NCBI GenBank assembly: GCA_963713695.1 | Contig: CAVQMU010000001.1 | Span: 1 to 64,000 of the forward strand | Length of the DNA: 64,000 bases | Origin: Rhodoblastus sp963713695 | GTDB lineage: Bacteria > Pseudomonadota > Alphaproteobacteria > Rhizobiales > Beijerinckiaceae | Direction: 5' to 3' | Shown here: positions 7,811-17,225 of the stretch, one piece after another | How the letters are laid out: each line of letters starts with the position of its first letter | How positions within the stretch are numbered: position 1 is the first letter of the stretch | Notes under the pieces: generated by a model | Seen by the model: the letters and a program-made list of their open reading frames with translations, nothing else | Told to the model about the DNA's origin: nothing | The model's database searches: none | Made by a program: the position numbers and the translations under genes

Positions 7811-9100
7811 GTGAAATTGGGACGCAAACTTCAAGAGTCGCAAATCACGACGCGTAACGCACGCAGCAACCTAACTCCTGGCTTGCATTGGAGGGGCATC
7901 GACCCCGATGTCCACCTTGGTTACAACAAAAAGAAGCGCGGCGGTAATTGGCTGGTTCGTTGGCGAGTAACACAAGGTTACCACCGCGACGCCATCGGCA
8001 ACGCAGACGACATCATCGATGCCGATGGAGTTAACACGTTAAGCTTTTCACAAGCGGTTGCAGCCGCAAAAGCGCACGTAATTAAAAAGCGCGCCGAAGA
8101 AATTGCTACTGTTGCCGGTCCAATCCCGATTGTTCGCGATTCGTGCGGGGAATATTTGGACGTGATTAAGCAACGTTTCAAACGCCTCAATCGCCCTCTT
8201 CCATTTTCTAATTCTAAACTCAACCTTCATGTAATTGGTGATGAAATTATAGCAGGATTGCAGCTAAACCTCCTGCGCTCTCAAGATATTAGGGATTGGA
8301 AAGAACGTATCAGGAAAAAAAATCTAAAAGAAACGACGGTTCGAAGAATAGCAAACGATTTCAGAGCGGCTTTGAATGAATCCGGAACGAAATATTATGA
8401 TAAACTAACGGAGAGATTTCTTGTTGAAGTTCGGGATGGCTTCAAAATCTCTCATCACGATCCGGCTGCCGTGTCAGAAAGGCCAAACATCGTTCTCCGC
8501 GACGCAGATATTGGCAAATTGCTTGACGCAGCAAGAGAGATTGACGCTGAATGCAGATGGGATGGGGATTTGTATGCGCTTGTCGTCGCGCTGGCTGCAA
8601 CAGGGGCGAGATTTAGCCAGTTGTCGCAAGCAACGATTTCCGCCCTTCAACCTGAGCTAAAAAGACTTATGGTGCCGTCGAGCAATAAAGGGCGAGGACA
8701 AAAGCGAAATTCTGCACCCGTGCCAATCGCAGCCGCTGAAATAAAAGTATTAATTAGTGCCGCCGGAGACAGATCCCCGAATGAGTTGCTGTTCTTAAGG
8801 TGGGGATACAAACACGATGAGGGCATAAATTGGAAGAAAAATCATCGCCGTGGCTGGCAAACGGCAGAGTTGTCCGAGCCATTCCGTTTGATTGTGAACC
8901 GTGCCGGTTTTTCAGATGACGTTACGGCTTACTCTCTACGTCATAGCTCGATTGTCAGGGGCTTGAGGCAAAATTTGCCACCTCGATTGGTTGCTGCCCT
9001 GCACGACACGTCCAGCGAAATGATTGAAAGGCATTACTCCGCATTCATCGCTGACGCACTTGATGAGACCGCCGCAAACGCCGTCGTTTCTCTCCTGTAA
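7811..9100 (+). CDS. int: Tyrosine site-specific recombinase (integrase)
   Basis: This 429-residue integrase carries out excision and integration of the surrounding element at tRNA-Arg(CCG). An N-terminal arm-binding region is followed by a core-binding helical domain (about residues 105-220) and the catalytic domain. Catalytic residues visible are Arg267 (ATGARFSQLS), the LRHSSIVR box with His378 and Arg383 (approximate numbering), His398 and the nucleophile Tyr409 (HYSAF). The start is GTG at 7811, since no ATG occurs near the start of the frame. The left att site lies about 150 bases upstream. The coding frame is undamaged, so the element may still be mobile. Confidence 0.88.
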   Translation: MKLGRKLQESQITTRNARSNLTPGLHWRGIDPDVHLGYNKKKRGGNWLVRWRVTQGYHRDAIGNADDIIDADGVNTLSFSQAVAAAKAHVIKKRAEEIATVAGPIPIVRDSCGEYLDVIKQRFKRLNRPLPFSNSKLNLHVIGDEIIAGLQLNLLRSQDIRDWKERIRKKNLKETTVRRIANDFRAALNESGTKYYDKLTERFLVEVRDGFKISHHDPAAVSERPNIVLRDADIGKLLDAAREIDAECRWDGDLYALVVALAATGARFSQLSQATISALQPELKRLMVPSSNKGRGQKRNSAPVPIAAAEIKVLISAAGDRSPNELLFLRWGYKHDEGINWKKNHRRGWQTAELSEPFRLIVNRAGFSDDVTAYSLRHSSIVRGLRQNLPPRLVAALHDTSSEMIERHYSAFIADALDETAANAVVSLL

Positions 9101-9277
9101 CGAGGCCTTCGTCTCGGATGGTCACGAGCCAAACGCGGCTGCCGCTCCCTCCGCCAGTTATCAGCCGTAACGTATTGTCATAACCAACATTTTCGGCGGA
9201 TAGGTTGATCGCACCCCACTTTTTTCCCCACATAATTATCGGGATTGCGCTGGCTTTCATAGGACGTTTTCGAACGA

Positions 9278-9619
9278 ATGTTCGCGTTCGCGAAACCGAT
9301 GGGGCTGCATGCTGTGGTTCGCCTAGACCGCCTCGGAAGATCAACACGCGACGTTCTCAATCTTGTCCATGAGCTTGACCAGAAAGGCGCGTCCTTGCGT
9401 GTGCTTGAGCCTGCAATTGATACTGCTGGAGCTATGGGGAGGGTCGTGCTTACCGTGCTGGGCATGGTGGCGGAAATGGAGCTTGGCTTTCTCAAAGAGC
9501 GGCAGAAAGTCGGGATCGAACGAGCAAAACAAGCTGGGGTCTATAAAGGCAGGCCAGTCTCCCTCGATCATGCACGAGTTGTCGAAATGAGGGATGCGGT
9601 GTCAATCAGCGTTGAATAG
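9278..9619 (+). pseudogene. Serine recombinase (resolvase/invertase) fragment
   Basis: The readable 113 codons hold only the middle of a resolvase/DNA invertase: VRLDRLGRSTRDVLNLV, GRVVLTVLGMVAEMEL and the E-helix end KGRPVSLDHARVVEMRD. The N-terminal segment with the catalytic serine (normally YxRVS) is missing, and the C-terminal helix-turn-helix is replaced after VEMRD by unrelated residues. It therefore cannot be active. It is a relic of an older insertion inside the tRNA-Arg element. The stretch from 9101 to 9277 before it shows no gene. Confidence 0.75.
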
Positions 9620-9692
9620 TTTCCAGGAAACAGCGTCCAAAAGTTTCCCGTTATTAGGCTCGGAATCTAAAAGCGACGCAGCAGGAGCCGAA

Positions 9693-10634
9693 ATGAAATT
9701 AATTTTTTTAATGGGTTTTCTTTTTGCGGGTTCTTGCATCAATGCATCGGCTATCGATCTCTGGGTGATTGATGGGCGCTGTGCGAATGGAACCGAAAAG
9801 CAGGCTCAGCCCAACGTTGAAATGCACAGCGTGCCAAGTTCTCCTATTGCTTGTGATGCAGCGACGATCATGACGCTCGATAACGGGAGGACGTTTGTCC
9901 AATTTGTAAAGAAACAGGACAATGCAACGATGCCGCCTGGGTTTGGAGGACGTCAACTGAAATTCACTAATGGTCTTTACTCACTCGTTATAGATCGTGT
10001 TCATCCGAAAAGGTCATTGGTTGGCAAAACAATAACTCAAATTATTGCAGACGGTTCAAAATTGTTGATTCCTGCCCAGGGGTTTTGCTTTTTTAACGAA
10101 ACTAACTTTAGCAAGATGACGCAATTCTCATGCGTTTCGAAATCGGAAGATGCGAATGCGACAATTATTTATAAAATAGATTTTAAAATCAATTCCGTTG
10201 TAGAAAAACGGAATTTGAATATGAATTCTATGAGGGACTTTTTAGAAGGAAAAAATGCCGCGCGAGCCTATGAAAGCTGGAAGCGGATTTCCTGTCGGAC
10301 CTACATCGACTTCTACAGCGACAAACCCCAACCCACATGGCCCGAACTGGTGAACAACATCGGGGAAGGTCTGAGCAACGTGCAAGGCATGAATCAGACG
10401 AATATGCTCGACAGCCTTGCTTGCGAGTGCCTAGGCAAGGATCGGTCATTAGGCGACGCCGCAGCTTCTTTGACTGGCGCTCGAAATGCGGGGTTGTGGC
10501 CACAGATTCCAATTGGTGGCGCTACTGCGGATCCGGCAGTGCATCGCTGGAGGGCAGCTTTCCAGCGTTGGATTAGTGGCTCTGGTTCGCGTCCGAGCTT
10601 GGACGGTCATCTAGCTTGCGATTACAGGCGCTAA
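9693..10634 (+). CDS. Secreted protein of unknown function
   Basis: The start at 9693 is chosen because a ribosome-binding sequence (aggag, about 8 bases upstream) and a clear signal peptide (MKLIFLMGFLFAGSCINASA) follow from it. The mature protein is about 290 residues and cysteine-rich for a secreted protein, with ten or so cysteines that could pair in the periplasm. The C-terminal half (YESWKRISCRTYIDFYSD onward) looks like a separate alpha-helical domain. I do not recognise a family. It lies inside the tRNA-Arg element, divergent in base composition from the host, and faces the convergent large gene at 10706. Confidence 0.55.
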   Translation: MKLIFLMGFLFAGSCINASAIDLWVIDGRCANGTEKQAQPNVEMHSVPSSPIACDAATIMTLDNGRTFVQFVKKQDNATMPPGFGGRQLKFTNGLYSLVIDRVHPKRSLVGKTITQIIADGSKLLIPAQGFCFFNETNFSKMTQFSCVSKSEDANATIIYKIDFKINSVVEKRNLNMNSMRDFLEGKNAARAYESWKRISCRTYIDFYSDKPQPTWPELVNNIGEGLSNVQGMNQTNMLDSLACECLGKDRSLGDAAASLTGARNAGLWPQIPIGGATADPAVHRWRAAFQRWISGSGSRPSLDGHLACDYRR

Positions 10635-10705
10635 GCCGCCCCATCAGCGACATTGCGAGATCCAGCCTGAGGTGTGCGCCGCCGCCGTGCCCGCTAGGAG
10701 TTAGA

Positions 10706-13168
10706 CTAGCCGTTACAGCCCGTCGCCGCAAAACTAGTGAGGTATTGACGCATGTCAAAGATTACCTGGGCTGACATTGACCGAGTTCGGTCGTTTCGAT
10801 GAACAATATTGTCTATCCGCCACGACCCTTTTTCGTGCAAAAACTGAAATACTGCAATGCGATATGGATAACTCGCTTGCTTATCAAGCTCGAAAGATAC
10901 CGTAACGTTATAATGATGAGAACTGTCCTCTGAAGACAATATAGAGTTAATCACCATTGGCCCCCCTTCTTGAGCAGACGTCAAGAAGTCTCCGTCCATG
11001 AATGGGCAGTTACCACCTTTATTTGAAGCTGCAGTGTATGCTCTAATGAATCCGTCCGTAAAATATCGACTAATAACTTCAATCGGACGAAAATTGGTTA
11101 ATACGAATGGATATCGAGTATGCATATTGACTATTGAACGCACCAAAACCTCCGGAGAGGCGTCCGGGCTCAGCGATTGTGCGATCCTGACAACTGCTAG
11201 CGCCTGGTCAACTTGGGGGGCACTAGACGGATTCAAGGCAAATTTCTGCGGTGGAGTTGCGGCAGTTCTGGCAAAAGTTGGAAGAAGCGGAGCCGGTGTT
11301 TCCTGCACGCGAGGATTTTCGTCTGCGTGCACGATTTCCTCAGGGTTCTCAAGCGTCTTCTCGTCTAGGCTGGGGCGAATTGTCTTCTTATAGCCGAGTT
11401 TTAGCCCCGCCGAGATATCAAGAGGCGGTGCTATTATGTCGTGGCAAACGGCGAAGTATTCGATCAAAGAATCCGCACCCGCGCCTCCTGGTTCCTCGGC
11501 GGGATCGACTATAATTGCAAACCACTGTTTTGCCATAGCATTTCGTTTAAATGTTTCGCTCGTTGTTCTAACAAATAACAGCGGATTGCGCTTGGAGCAA
11601 AAAAAATACGAAATTCTTGCATCTCCCCCATTCCGCATTGCGGGAATATCGTATCTCCCGCCGGGGAAGAACGTGTACCAACGCCTCTCCGTTGCTTTTA
11701 TCAAAAAACCTTCGGAGTTTTCGCCGATGCGTTCTCGGCGTTTGACGCTAAAAGACGGGCAATAGTCCTGATGACAATACCCCGTGACCAGAACATCCTC
11801 AATGCCATGTTCTGCTACGATTGGCCCTTTATCCCCTTCAAAAACATTTGGACGACGATTAAAGATTTTCCATCCAGGCAATATAACAGGGGAGTTCGGC
11901 GCGATTATCAGCCGCTTCTCGTCACCACGAAGGATTATGGCGACTCTTTGGGTTTCGCCAAATAACACGTTATGTTGCGGGTTAGCCGATGCCAATTCAA
12001 GCGACGCATATAGTTCGGTCCCCATCGTCATCTCTGTGAATCCGTTGTCTAGAATCGTTATGGTTAGCCCCTGAGCCTCAATGCGGAGGCTAAGTGGAGA
12101 GTGGCTTCCCATTTTGCGTAAAACTCCCAGAGTCTTTAGATTTTGGTGTCCGACAAAAACATCAATTGGGATTGGCGAGCCATCCAAAAATTTGTCCGCA
12201 ACAGTTTGGACGCCCACCGCTCGGTAATTGACTGGAGGGGCTGACGCGGGAGACTTGTCGGCATTTAGAGGAGGGTCGAAACGAGCAAAAAAAGGAGCAG
12301 TTTGCTGAAGTTCCAGGAGAGCGGGGTTCTCATCCCCGCCGAGAATTTCCTCCGGTCGGGCCACCATATAAGCCATGCGATCAGGACTAAGTGGCTCCCT
12401 GTAACCCAGCGACTTTGCCGCCGTTACGTCGAAGGCGGGCGTAATGACGTCGTGGCAAATAGCAAAATACTCGATCCAGTAGCTAACTCCGGCGCTAGGT
12501 GGAGTGACGCCCGGATCGATAGGAAGCAACGTCCAGGGCTTCGCATTAAGATTGTATTTGAACGTTGTGCCAGGTGTCTTAAAAAAAATTGATGGATTAG
12601 TCGTCGAACAAAAGACATAGGAGACGACTAATTCTCCACCTTTGTGGCGAGAAGGAGCATCGTATCTTCCATCACTCCATCGCCTTTCGTATGATCTTAT
12701 TAAATAACCAGCGGCTGTTTCTCCAACGCGCTCTCTTCGTTCGATGCTCCAGTAGGGACAGGCATCCTGTTGACAATACCCTTTTATCAGAACTCCTTCG
12801 ATGCCGTGCCTCGCAACGTTCGCGACGTTGGGTTGTTCAACCGCGCCGCCGTGGCAGATGGCTACCCTTGGATATTTCCGGCAATAAAAGTCATCGTACC
12901 CAGCACTGGACCCTAATCCCACGATTTCAGGCCTAGTCCCGTCCATGCAACTTAGAGCTAGTCTCTCAATGCCTACGGCATCCGCGTGCCCTCCGCTATC
13001 CAATAACCCCCACATGCCGAGGGCATCCTTGCTTTGTCCCTTCGCCCACCGGAAACAGGATTCGCTTGATTTTCTGTGAGGAGCCGGCGTCAGGGGCGGC
13101 ATTGTTGCGCAAGCGCCGGTGGCAAACAGAGCGACCGCACTCGAAATCAGAAATTTCCTAAATTTCAT
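10706..13168 (-). CDS. Large exported protein with an internal duplication and DUF3828-like C-terminus
   Basis: From the ATG at 13168 the protein has 820 residues. It opens with a signal sequence (MKFRKFLISSAVALFATGAC) that may end in a weak lipobox. A 165-residue block occurs twice: from HGIEGVLIKGYCQQDACP to DENPALL (about residues 121-284) and from HGIEDVLVTGYCHQDYCP to DENPRV (about 454-620). The copies share RRER(V/I)GE, GRYD, FCS, ATP-independent WIEYFAICHD-type motifs and paired cysteines. The last 150 residues (PIEVISRYFTDGFIRAY...WRIDNIV) resemble the NTF2-like DUF3828. No function is known. An in-frame ATG at 13186 is an alternative start. Cargo of the tRNA-Arg element. Confidence 0.6.
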   Translation of the reverse strand: MKFRKFLISSAVALFATGACATMPPLTPAPHRKSSESCFRWAKGQSKDALGMWGLLDSGGHADAVGIERLALSCMDGTRPEIVGLGSSAGYDDFYCRKYPRVAICHGGAVEQPNVANVARHGIEGVLIKGYCQQDACPYWSIERRERVGETAAGYLIRSYERRWSDGRYDAPSRHKGGELVVSYVFCSTTNPSIFFKTPGTTFKYNLNAKPWTLLPIDPGVTPPSAGVSYWIEYFAICHDVITPAFDVTAAKSLGYREPLSPDRMAYMVARPEEILGGDENPALLELQQTAPFFARFDPPLNADKSPASAPPVNYRAVGVQTVADKFLDGSPIPIDVFVGHQNLKTLGVLRKMGSHSPLSLRIEAQGLTITILDNGFTEMTMGTELYASLELASANPQHNVLFGETQRVAIILRGDEKRLIIAPNSPVILPGWKIFNRRPNVFEGDKGPIVAEHGIEDVLVTGYCHQDYCPSFSVKRRERIGENSEGFLIKATERRWYTFFPGGRYDIPAMRNGGDARISYFFCSKRNPLLFVRTTSETFKRNAMAKQWFAIIVDPAEEPGGAGADSLIEYFAVCHDIIAPPLDISAGLKLGYKKTIRPSLDEKTLENPEEIVHADENPRVQETPAPLLPTFARTAATPPQKFALNPSSAPQVDQALAVVRIAQSLSPDASPEVLVRSIVNMHTRYPFVLTNFRPIEVISRYFTDGFIRAYTAASNKGGNCPFMDGDFLTSAQEGGPMVINSILSSEDSSHHYNVTVSFELDKQASYPYRIAVFQFLHEKGSWRIDNIVHRNDRTRSMSAQVIFDMRQYLTSFAATGCNG

Positions 13169-13324
13169 CGGCTTCGTCCCGCGCAATATTCCGTAGAATT
13201 TCCATTTCGCCTCCGGCTGCAGAAGCGACAGAGAAAAGCATGATGTATGTCGCCGGACTGATTTTATTATTATTCATCTGGCAATAATACATGTAATGGT
13301 ACATTCGGTGCGCATACGTCGGTT

Positions 13325-13723
13325 CTATTCGATCCAAAGCTCACCTTTGCGGGTGCCTCTAGCTTCCGTGACGTGCGCGTATCCATATTCACCCATAGTT
13401 ACATTACATTCTACCCAACCTGTTTCCGGTTCTCCTGTGAGTGGGCTTTTGCCCTTCAAGTCGATGTGGACGACGTATATTTTCGCGTACGGTGTTGGTT
13501 TTACAACCGTCTTGAGTGATGCGTCCTTCGCAGGATGGAAGCTGCCCTCACACGCTTTACCCACCACACTTTCTTCAGAATCCACAACCGTAGCGGCTAC
13601 GCCGAGCACACCGTCCATTAAATGAGTATTTTCGGTAAGCCACCAAAACCCGCCAGCAATTATAGCAAGTGCAATAATAGATCCCATAAGGGACTGCTGA
13701 TTCGCTTCTTGGGAAGTCATCAA
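13325..13723 (-). CDS. Single-pass membrane protein of unknown function
   Basis: This 132-residue protein has a short polar N-terminus, one membrane segment at about residues 13-30 (LMGSIIALAIIAGGFWWL), and a mostly beta-like external part with two cysteines. A purine-rich site (aggagg on the coding strand) precedes the ATG at 13723, supporting expression. It is unrecognised and sits with other envelope-directed genes of the integrative element. Confidence 0.45.
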   Translation of the reverse strand: MMTSQEANQQSLMGSIIALAIIAGGFWWLTENTHLMDGVLGVAATVVDSEESVVGKACEGSFHPAKDASLKTVVKPTPYAKIYVVHIDLKGKSPLTGEPETGWVECNVTMGEYGYAHVTEARGTRKGELWIE

Positions 13724-13918
13724 TAATCCTCCTCAAACGTCAATATACAGGCAATTCATACGAATGTAATGCACACCACATTCAATCACTTGCTCGTTTA
13801 TGCCGAAAATACGTATCTCCTGCGTATGCTCAGCCGCTCGCGAGCGTTGATGCTTGTCGAGTAAGACGGTACACCGATGCGCGACCAATTCCAACAGGTA
13901 TACCCTAACAGTCGCTAA

Positions 13919-14386
13919 TTACTGCCCGTGAAGCTCGATAGGATCGGGAATTCGCCCCGTTTGGAGAAAGCTGTTGGCCATGGCGTCGCAATCATATGGC
14001 CCGCAGCGAAGGGAATAAACTTTCGACGGGGAGACGAAATACGAACCCGTGTCAGATTGATCGATGCAGGGATTGTGTTCCTTTGGGTACAGTGGTTTCC
14101 TTGTTCCGTCTGGCATAAATTTCACAATTGGGGAATTTGGGCGGCAATGCGGTATCCTGCTTATTGGCTTATTTGTTTCTTGCGCCCTTGAAAGGTCGAC
14201 TATTCCAAATTGGATAGCCGCGAATATCGCCGTTGCGCCGAACATTCGGCACCATGGATTTGACGCGGCAAAAAATTGTTCGCGTCGCGCCTCTATCTCG
14301 TCCGCAGGCATATTATGCTCTCCCATTCCCCGCAATTGAAACGCATCTCCCGGCGTCGCAGGTGCGGGCGACAGATATCCGATCAC
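13919..14386 (-). CDS. Hypothetical protein with possible membrane/signal segment
   Basis: The frame encodes 155 residues. If translation starts at the internal methionine near residue 48 (MFGATAIFAAIQFGIVDLSRAQ), a signal peptide followed by a cysteine-containing mature domain of about 85 residues (IPHCRPNSPIVKFMPDG...CGPYDCDAM) results. That is more plausible than the full frame. No family is recognised. It shares strand and general character with the neighbouring exported proteins of the element. Confidence 0.35.
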   Translation of the reverse strand: MIGYLSPAPATPGDAFQLRGMGEHNMPADEIEARREQFFAASNPWCRMFGATAIFAAIQFGIVDLSRAQETNKPISRIPHCRPNSPIVKFMPDGTRKPLYPKEHNPCIDQSDTGSYFVSPSKVYSLRCGPYDCDAMANSFLQTGRIPDPIELHGQ

Positions 14387-14990
14387 CGCCAGAATGCCGA
14401 TTTTTTGAATTCGATTTTATAAATTTATGAGAGCCAGAATGCCGTCCGAAATTGCGTCCTTGTTGGACCGTTCGCACGGCGCTTTTTATAAAATCCTGGG
14501 AAATTAAAAAACTCATGGCTCATGAAAGCTACGTGGAGCCATCCGCAACTATCATCATAGCGACCTCGTGGCACTGCTAATCTACGAGAGTTGCCGCTCG
14601 CTTGGGAATAGCGAAAGCGGGCGCGCTTTTCAGCGATTTCGGCATTCCCCCAAAAATCAGGCAAGGCGATGCGGGTTGCTCCTCTTATTTTTCATTTGCG
14701 CCTTACCGAAAGTCGGCTTTTTACGCGCTGGCCACCCATCTCAATTTTTTAAAACCGTGCGCTGGGGCGCTCTGCTCGCGATTGCCAAAATGCGGCTATC
14801 AGCCATAAAACGAAGGCATTCATTAATAATAGTCTAGTATAAAATAACATATTACTTACAAAAATGCAGTTTATCAAAAAAAGTACTTGCATTTTTGCAG
14901 ACGGCATGGCATTTAGATGGGGCTTGGCCAGCGTAACCGACCGAAAGGTCTTCCAAACAACGAAGGTAATCGCAAAAAAGGAATTCAAAA
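14387..14990. other. AT-rich non-coding stretch of the element
   Basis: No gene is supported over these 604 bases; the short frames lack start signals and protein-like composition. The right half is very AT-rich and contains the dyad at 14859-14897, so it probably carries the control region for the regulator gene that follows. Confidence 0.4.
14859..14897. promoter_or_regulatory. Inverted repeat upstream of the AlpA-type regulator
   Basis: Perfect 10-base arms caaaaatgca (14859-14868) and its complement (14888-14897) are separated by 19 bases, about 95 bases before the regulator start. Position and AT-richness suggest an operator or an excisionase binding region; no direct evidence. Confidence 0.35.
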
Positions 14991-15185
14991 ATGCAATCTT
15001 TCTCTAAAACAGGTTTCGTACGAATCAGTTATATTATTGCTCCTAATGGCCCAATTCCAGTTTCTAAATCGACATGGTGGGCTGGCGTTAAAAGCGGACG
15101 ATTTCCAAAGCCTTTAAAAATTGGTCCGAATACCACAGTGTGGCGGGTCGAGGATATTCTATCCTTAATTAGAAACGCAAATTGA
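14991..15185 (+). CDS. AlpA-family DNA-binding regulator/excisionase
   Basis: This 64-residue protein is a winged-helix MerR-like domain of the AlpA type: SYIIAPNGPIPVSKSTWWAGVKSG (split by residue 13-36) followed by RFPKPLKIGPNTTVWRVEDI. Such proteins activate integrase expression or act as recombination directionality factors in tRNA-inserted elements. It is preceded by an AT-rich control region and followed 73 bases later by the Rep-like gene. It fits a role in excision control of this element. The short length is normal for the family. Confidence 0.72.
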   Translation: MQSFSKTGFVRISYIIAPNGPIPVSKSTWWAGVKSGRFPKPLKIGPNTTVWRVEDILSLIRNAN

Positions 15186-15258
15186 TCAAACAAAATTGCA
15201 GCGTAACTCGTTACATTCAATAGAAATATTTCAAATTATGACTATGAAAGGAAATTAG

Positions 15259-16090
15259 TTGTCTATTATTCATCGATTCGATCAAGGCCATTTAATCCGA
15301 TACCAAAAATTATTAAGTAGCCTTAAACTTCAACATCACACTAGCTCAGCTGCGATGAATTACCTCTCAAGACTTGAGGAATGTGGCAGGCCAGGATTTG
15401 GTGGTCACCCGTTTAGCTGTCGCCTCCAATCTTGTCCGAAATGCCGAGATTTCGTACATCGCCTCCCAGGCAGGGGTGGCTAACAGACGCTTTGGGCATC
15501 TTGCGAACAATGATCTTAGGATGATCTCCATCGTCCTCGGAGCAACGCCTGACGTGAATGAGATTGGCGGGATAATGACCAAAGCCCGCAGCGATCTACG
15601 AAATTTCGTTAATCGACGGAGAAACGCTGATCCGAGAGGTTGGAACGAGTTCGAGTTGTTGGCTTGGCTGGAAACCGACTGTTTTGATGCTTCCCTATTT
15701 GGTCATTTGGGTTCTGACAAGCAGACTCAATATTCATCGTTTTTGCCCATTTTTGACGGGATGCACGGGCCAATATGGGTGCCGACCCTACACGGCATCA
15801 TAAAGTTGGGGGATAGCCTAAGTTGCGCTGACGCGCGTCGGGCGTTTGAGCGTCAATTCAGCGCCCATTGTCAAGTTGACATTAAGTCGTTTCATTCGAA
15901 TAAGTCTGTCAAAAATAATATTGATGGAATTGTTGAGTATGCAAATGAGCATGACGATACAACCACAATTGTTGGCATGACATCAGATTGGGATCAAGCG
16001 TGGCTCAATGAGTACTATGGCTTTTTGCATAGATGGTCTCGTGGATCATTGCGGATCAAATTATCTATTAATAAGAGAAAATTACGTTAA
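15259..16090 (+). pseudogene. Rep-like protein of an integrative element (frameshifted)
   Basis: The first frame starts with TTG at 15259, with aaagga 8-9 bases upstream, and reads to CRLQSCPKCRDFVHR, a likely zinc-binding C-x4-C-x2-C. Dropping one C at about 15475-15484 joins it to QAGVANRRFGHLANNDLRM and a 200-residue frame to 16090. That part has WNEFELLAWLE, GPIWVPTLHGII and WLNEYYGFLHRWSRG. The layout resembles replication initiators carried by tRNA-inserted elements and inovirus-type replication proteins, with WVPTLHGII where an HxH metal motif would be. The first His is not present, so nicking activity is uncertain. The frame break is probably a homopolymer error. Confidence 0.5.
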
Positions 16091-16329
16091 GTGTATTAAT
16101 GTAATTGGCAGATATTAACTATAATAAATGTTTTTGATACACTAAATTAACTGTAAGAAATGTCGCTCTTTGCGATTGCATGGAGCGGCATTTTACGTTG
16201 TGGTGGCTTGCGACAAAAACCCAAACCTGATCGCCCTCTCGGTTCAAAGCCAACTCTCTCCAAATTTAATCAGCTTCTAATTGCCGTTCGGGCCTCGTTG
16301 CGGCGCTGCGGGTGTCAAAGTCGACCCAT

Positions 16330-16713
16330 TTATACTTCAAATTCCAAGTCTTGTAGGTCAAGCTTATGATGCGTTTTTGGGACATCCGTTTTTGTATTTC
16401 CGATAGTCACGTGCAGACGACGCGACCATTCCAATCCGTCGGAATGTGCGACCACCTGTTTTTCGCCGTTCTTGGTGCGAATTGTGAAGTCGCCATCAAG
16501 AAAGGCATCTATCGCCTCTATAGCGCCGCGTCGCGCCCCAATTTGATACCATTTTTTTGCCGTCAAGAGTATTTGGGTATTAACGTCGTCAACAGCTTCA
16601 GATGGAAACATTGCGTCAGCCTCTACTAATCCTGCCTCCTTAAGCGTTTTTAGTGCGTGGCGAATTCCTATGACCCTATGTTTTTTTCCGACATCGTTCA
16701 TTTGGCCCTCCAA
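16330..16713 (-). CDS. Hypothetical protein
   Basis: This 127-residue soluble protein is rich in charged residues and has no signal or membrane segment. Its start may be the second methionine (MNDVGKKHRVIGIRHALKTLKEAG). The middle (QILLTAKKWYQIGARRGAIEAIDAFLDG) looks helical and the end (WSRRLHVTIGNTKTDV) beta-like. It is the last gene inside the right end of the element and is transcribed away from the tRNA. No family is recognised. Confidence 0.4.
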   Translation of the reverse strand: MEGQMNDVGKKHRVIGIRHALKTLKEAGLVEADAMFPSEAVDDVNTQILLTAKKWYQIGARRGAIEAIDAFLDGDFTIRTKNGEKQVVAHSDGLEWSRRLHVTIGNTKTDVPKTHHKLDLQDLEFEV

Positions 16714-17011
16714 TAATCAAATGTGATTGTGCATCGAAATTTGACAGTGCCCATTCGTGGTGGATCGAATCGCATTTTCGCGCTATGGAAACCTTATGCA
16801 ACGCTCCGCCTAAGTTCTTAGAATGAGCTACTCGCCGCTCCCTAACCCGCTTCGATTGATAATTGCTGCCGCTAGAAGCTAGCAAATTTCCGCTGCATCG
16901 ACTCCGCCTCTGGAATCCGCTGTCCGGTCCAGTCCGAGGACGTCCACGCACAACTTATTTCATAGATATTTCACAACGTTTTAGCCGCGATGGCTAACTA
17001 ATTGATTTTAC
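16714..17011. other. Right-end non-coding region of the element
   Basis: No supported gene. It contains tatttcaca at 16967-16975, an exact copy of two left-end repeats, and runs into the 3' end of the tRNA. It is probably the right integrase-binding region. Confidence 0.35.
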
Positions 17012-17088
<77 letters not shown>

Positions 17089-17225
17089 TTCGCGCTTTGT
17101 TTAACCGATGCCGCGCGGGTCGGCAAAGCAAATTTACAGCCGGTCGCCTTTGGACGCCCCGCGCGTTTGCGTATAAATATCTGGAGCTCGCTCGCGGGCG
17201 GCCCCGCCCTCCAAGACGATTGCGC

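Noticed and set aside
14425..14837. Short frames in the AT-rich part of the element
   Set aside because: No ribosome-binding sites, no recognisable motifs and mutually overlapping.
16676..16951. 91-codon minus-strand frame before the tRNA-Arg
   Set aside because: Composition is not protein-like and it overlaps the better-supported gene at 16330.
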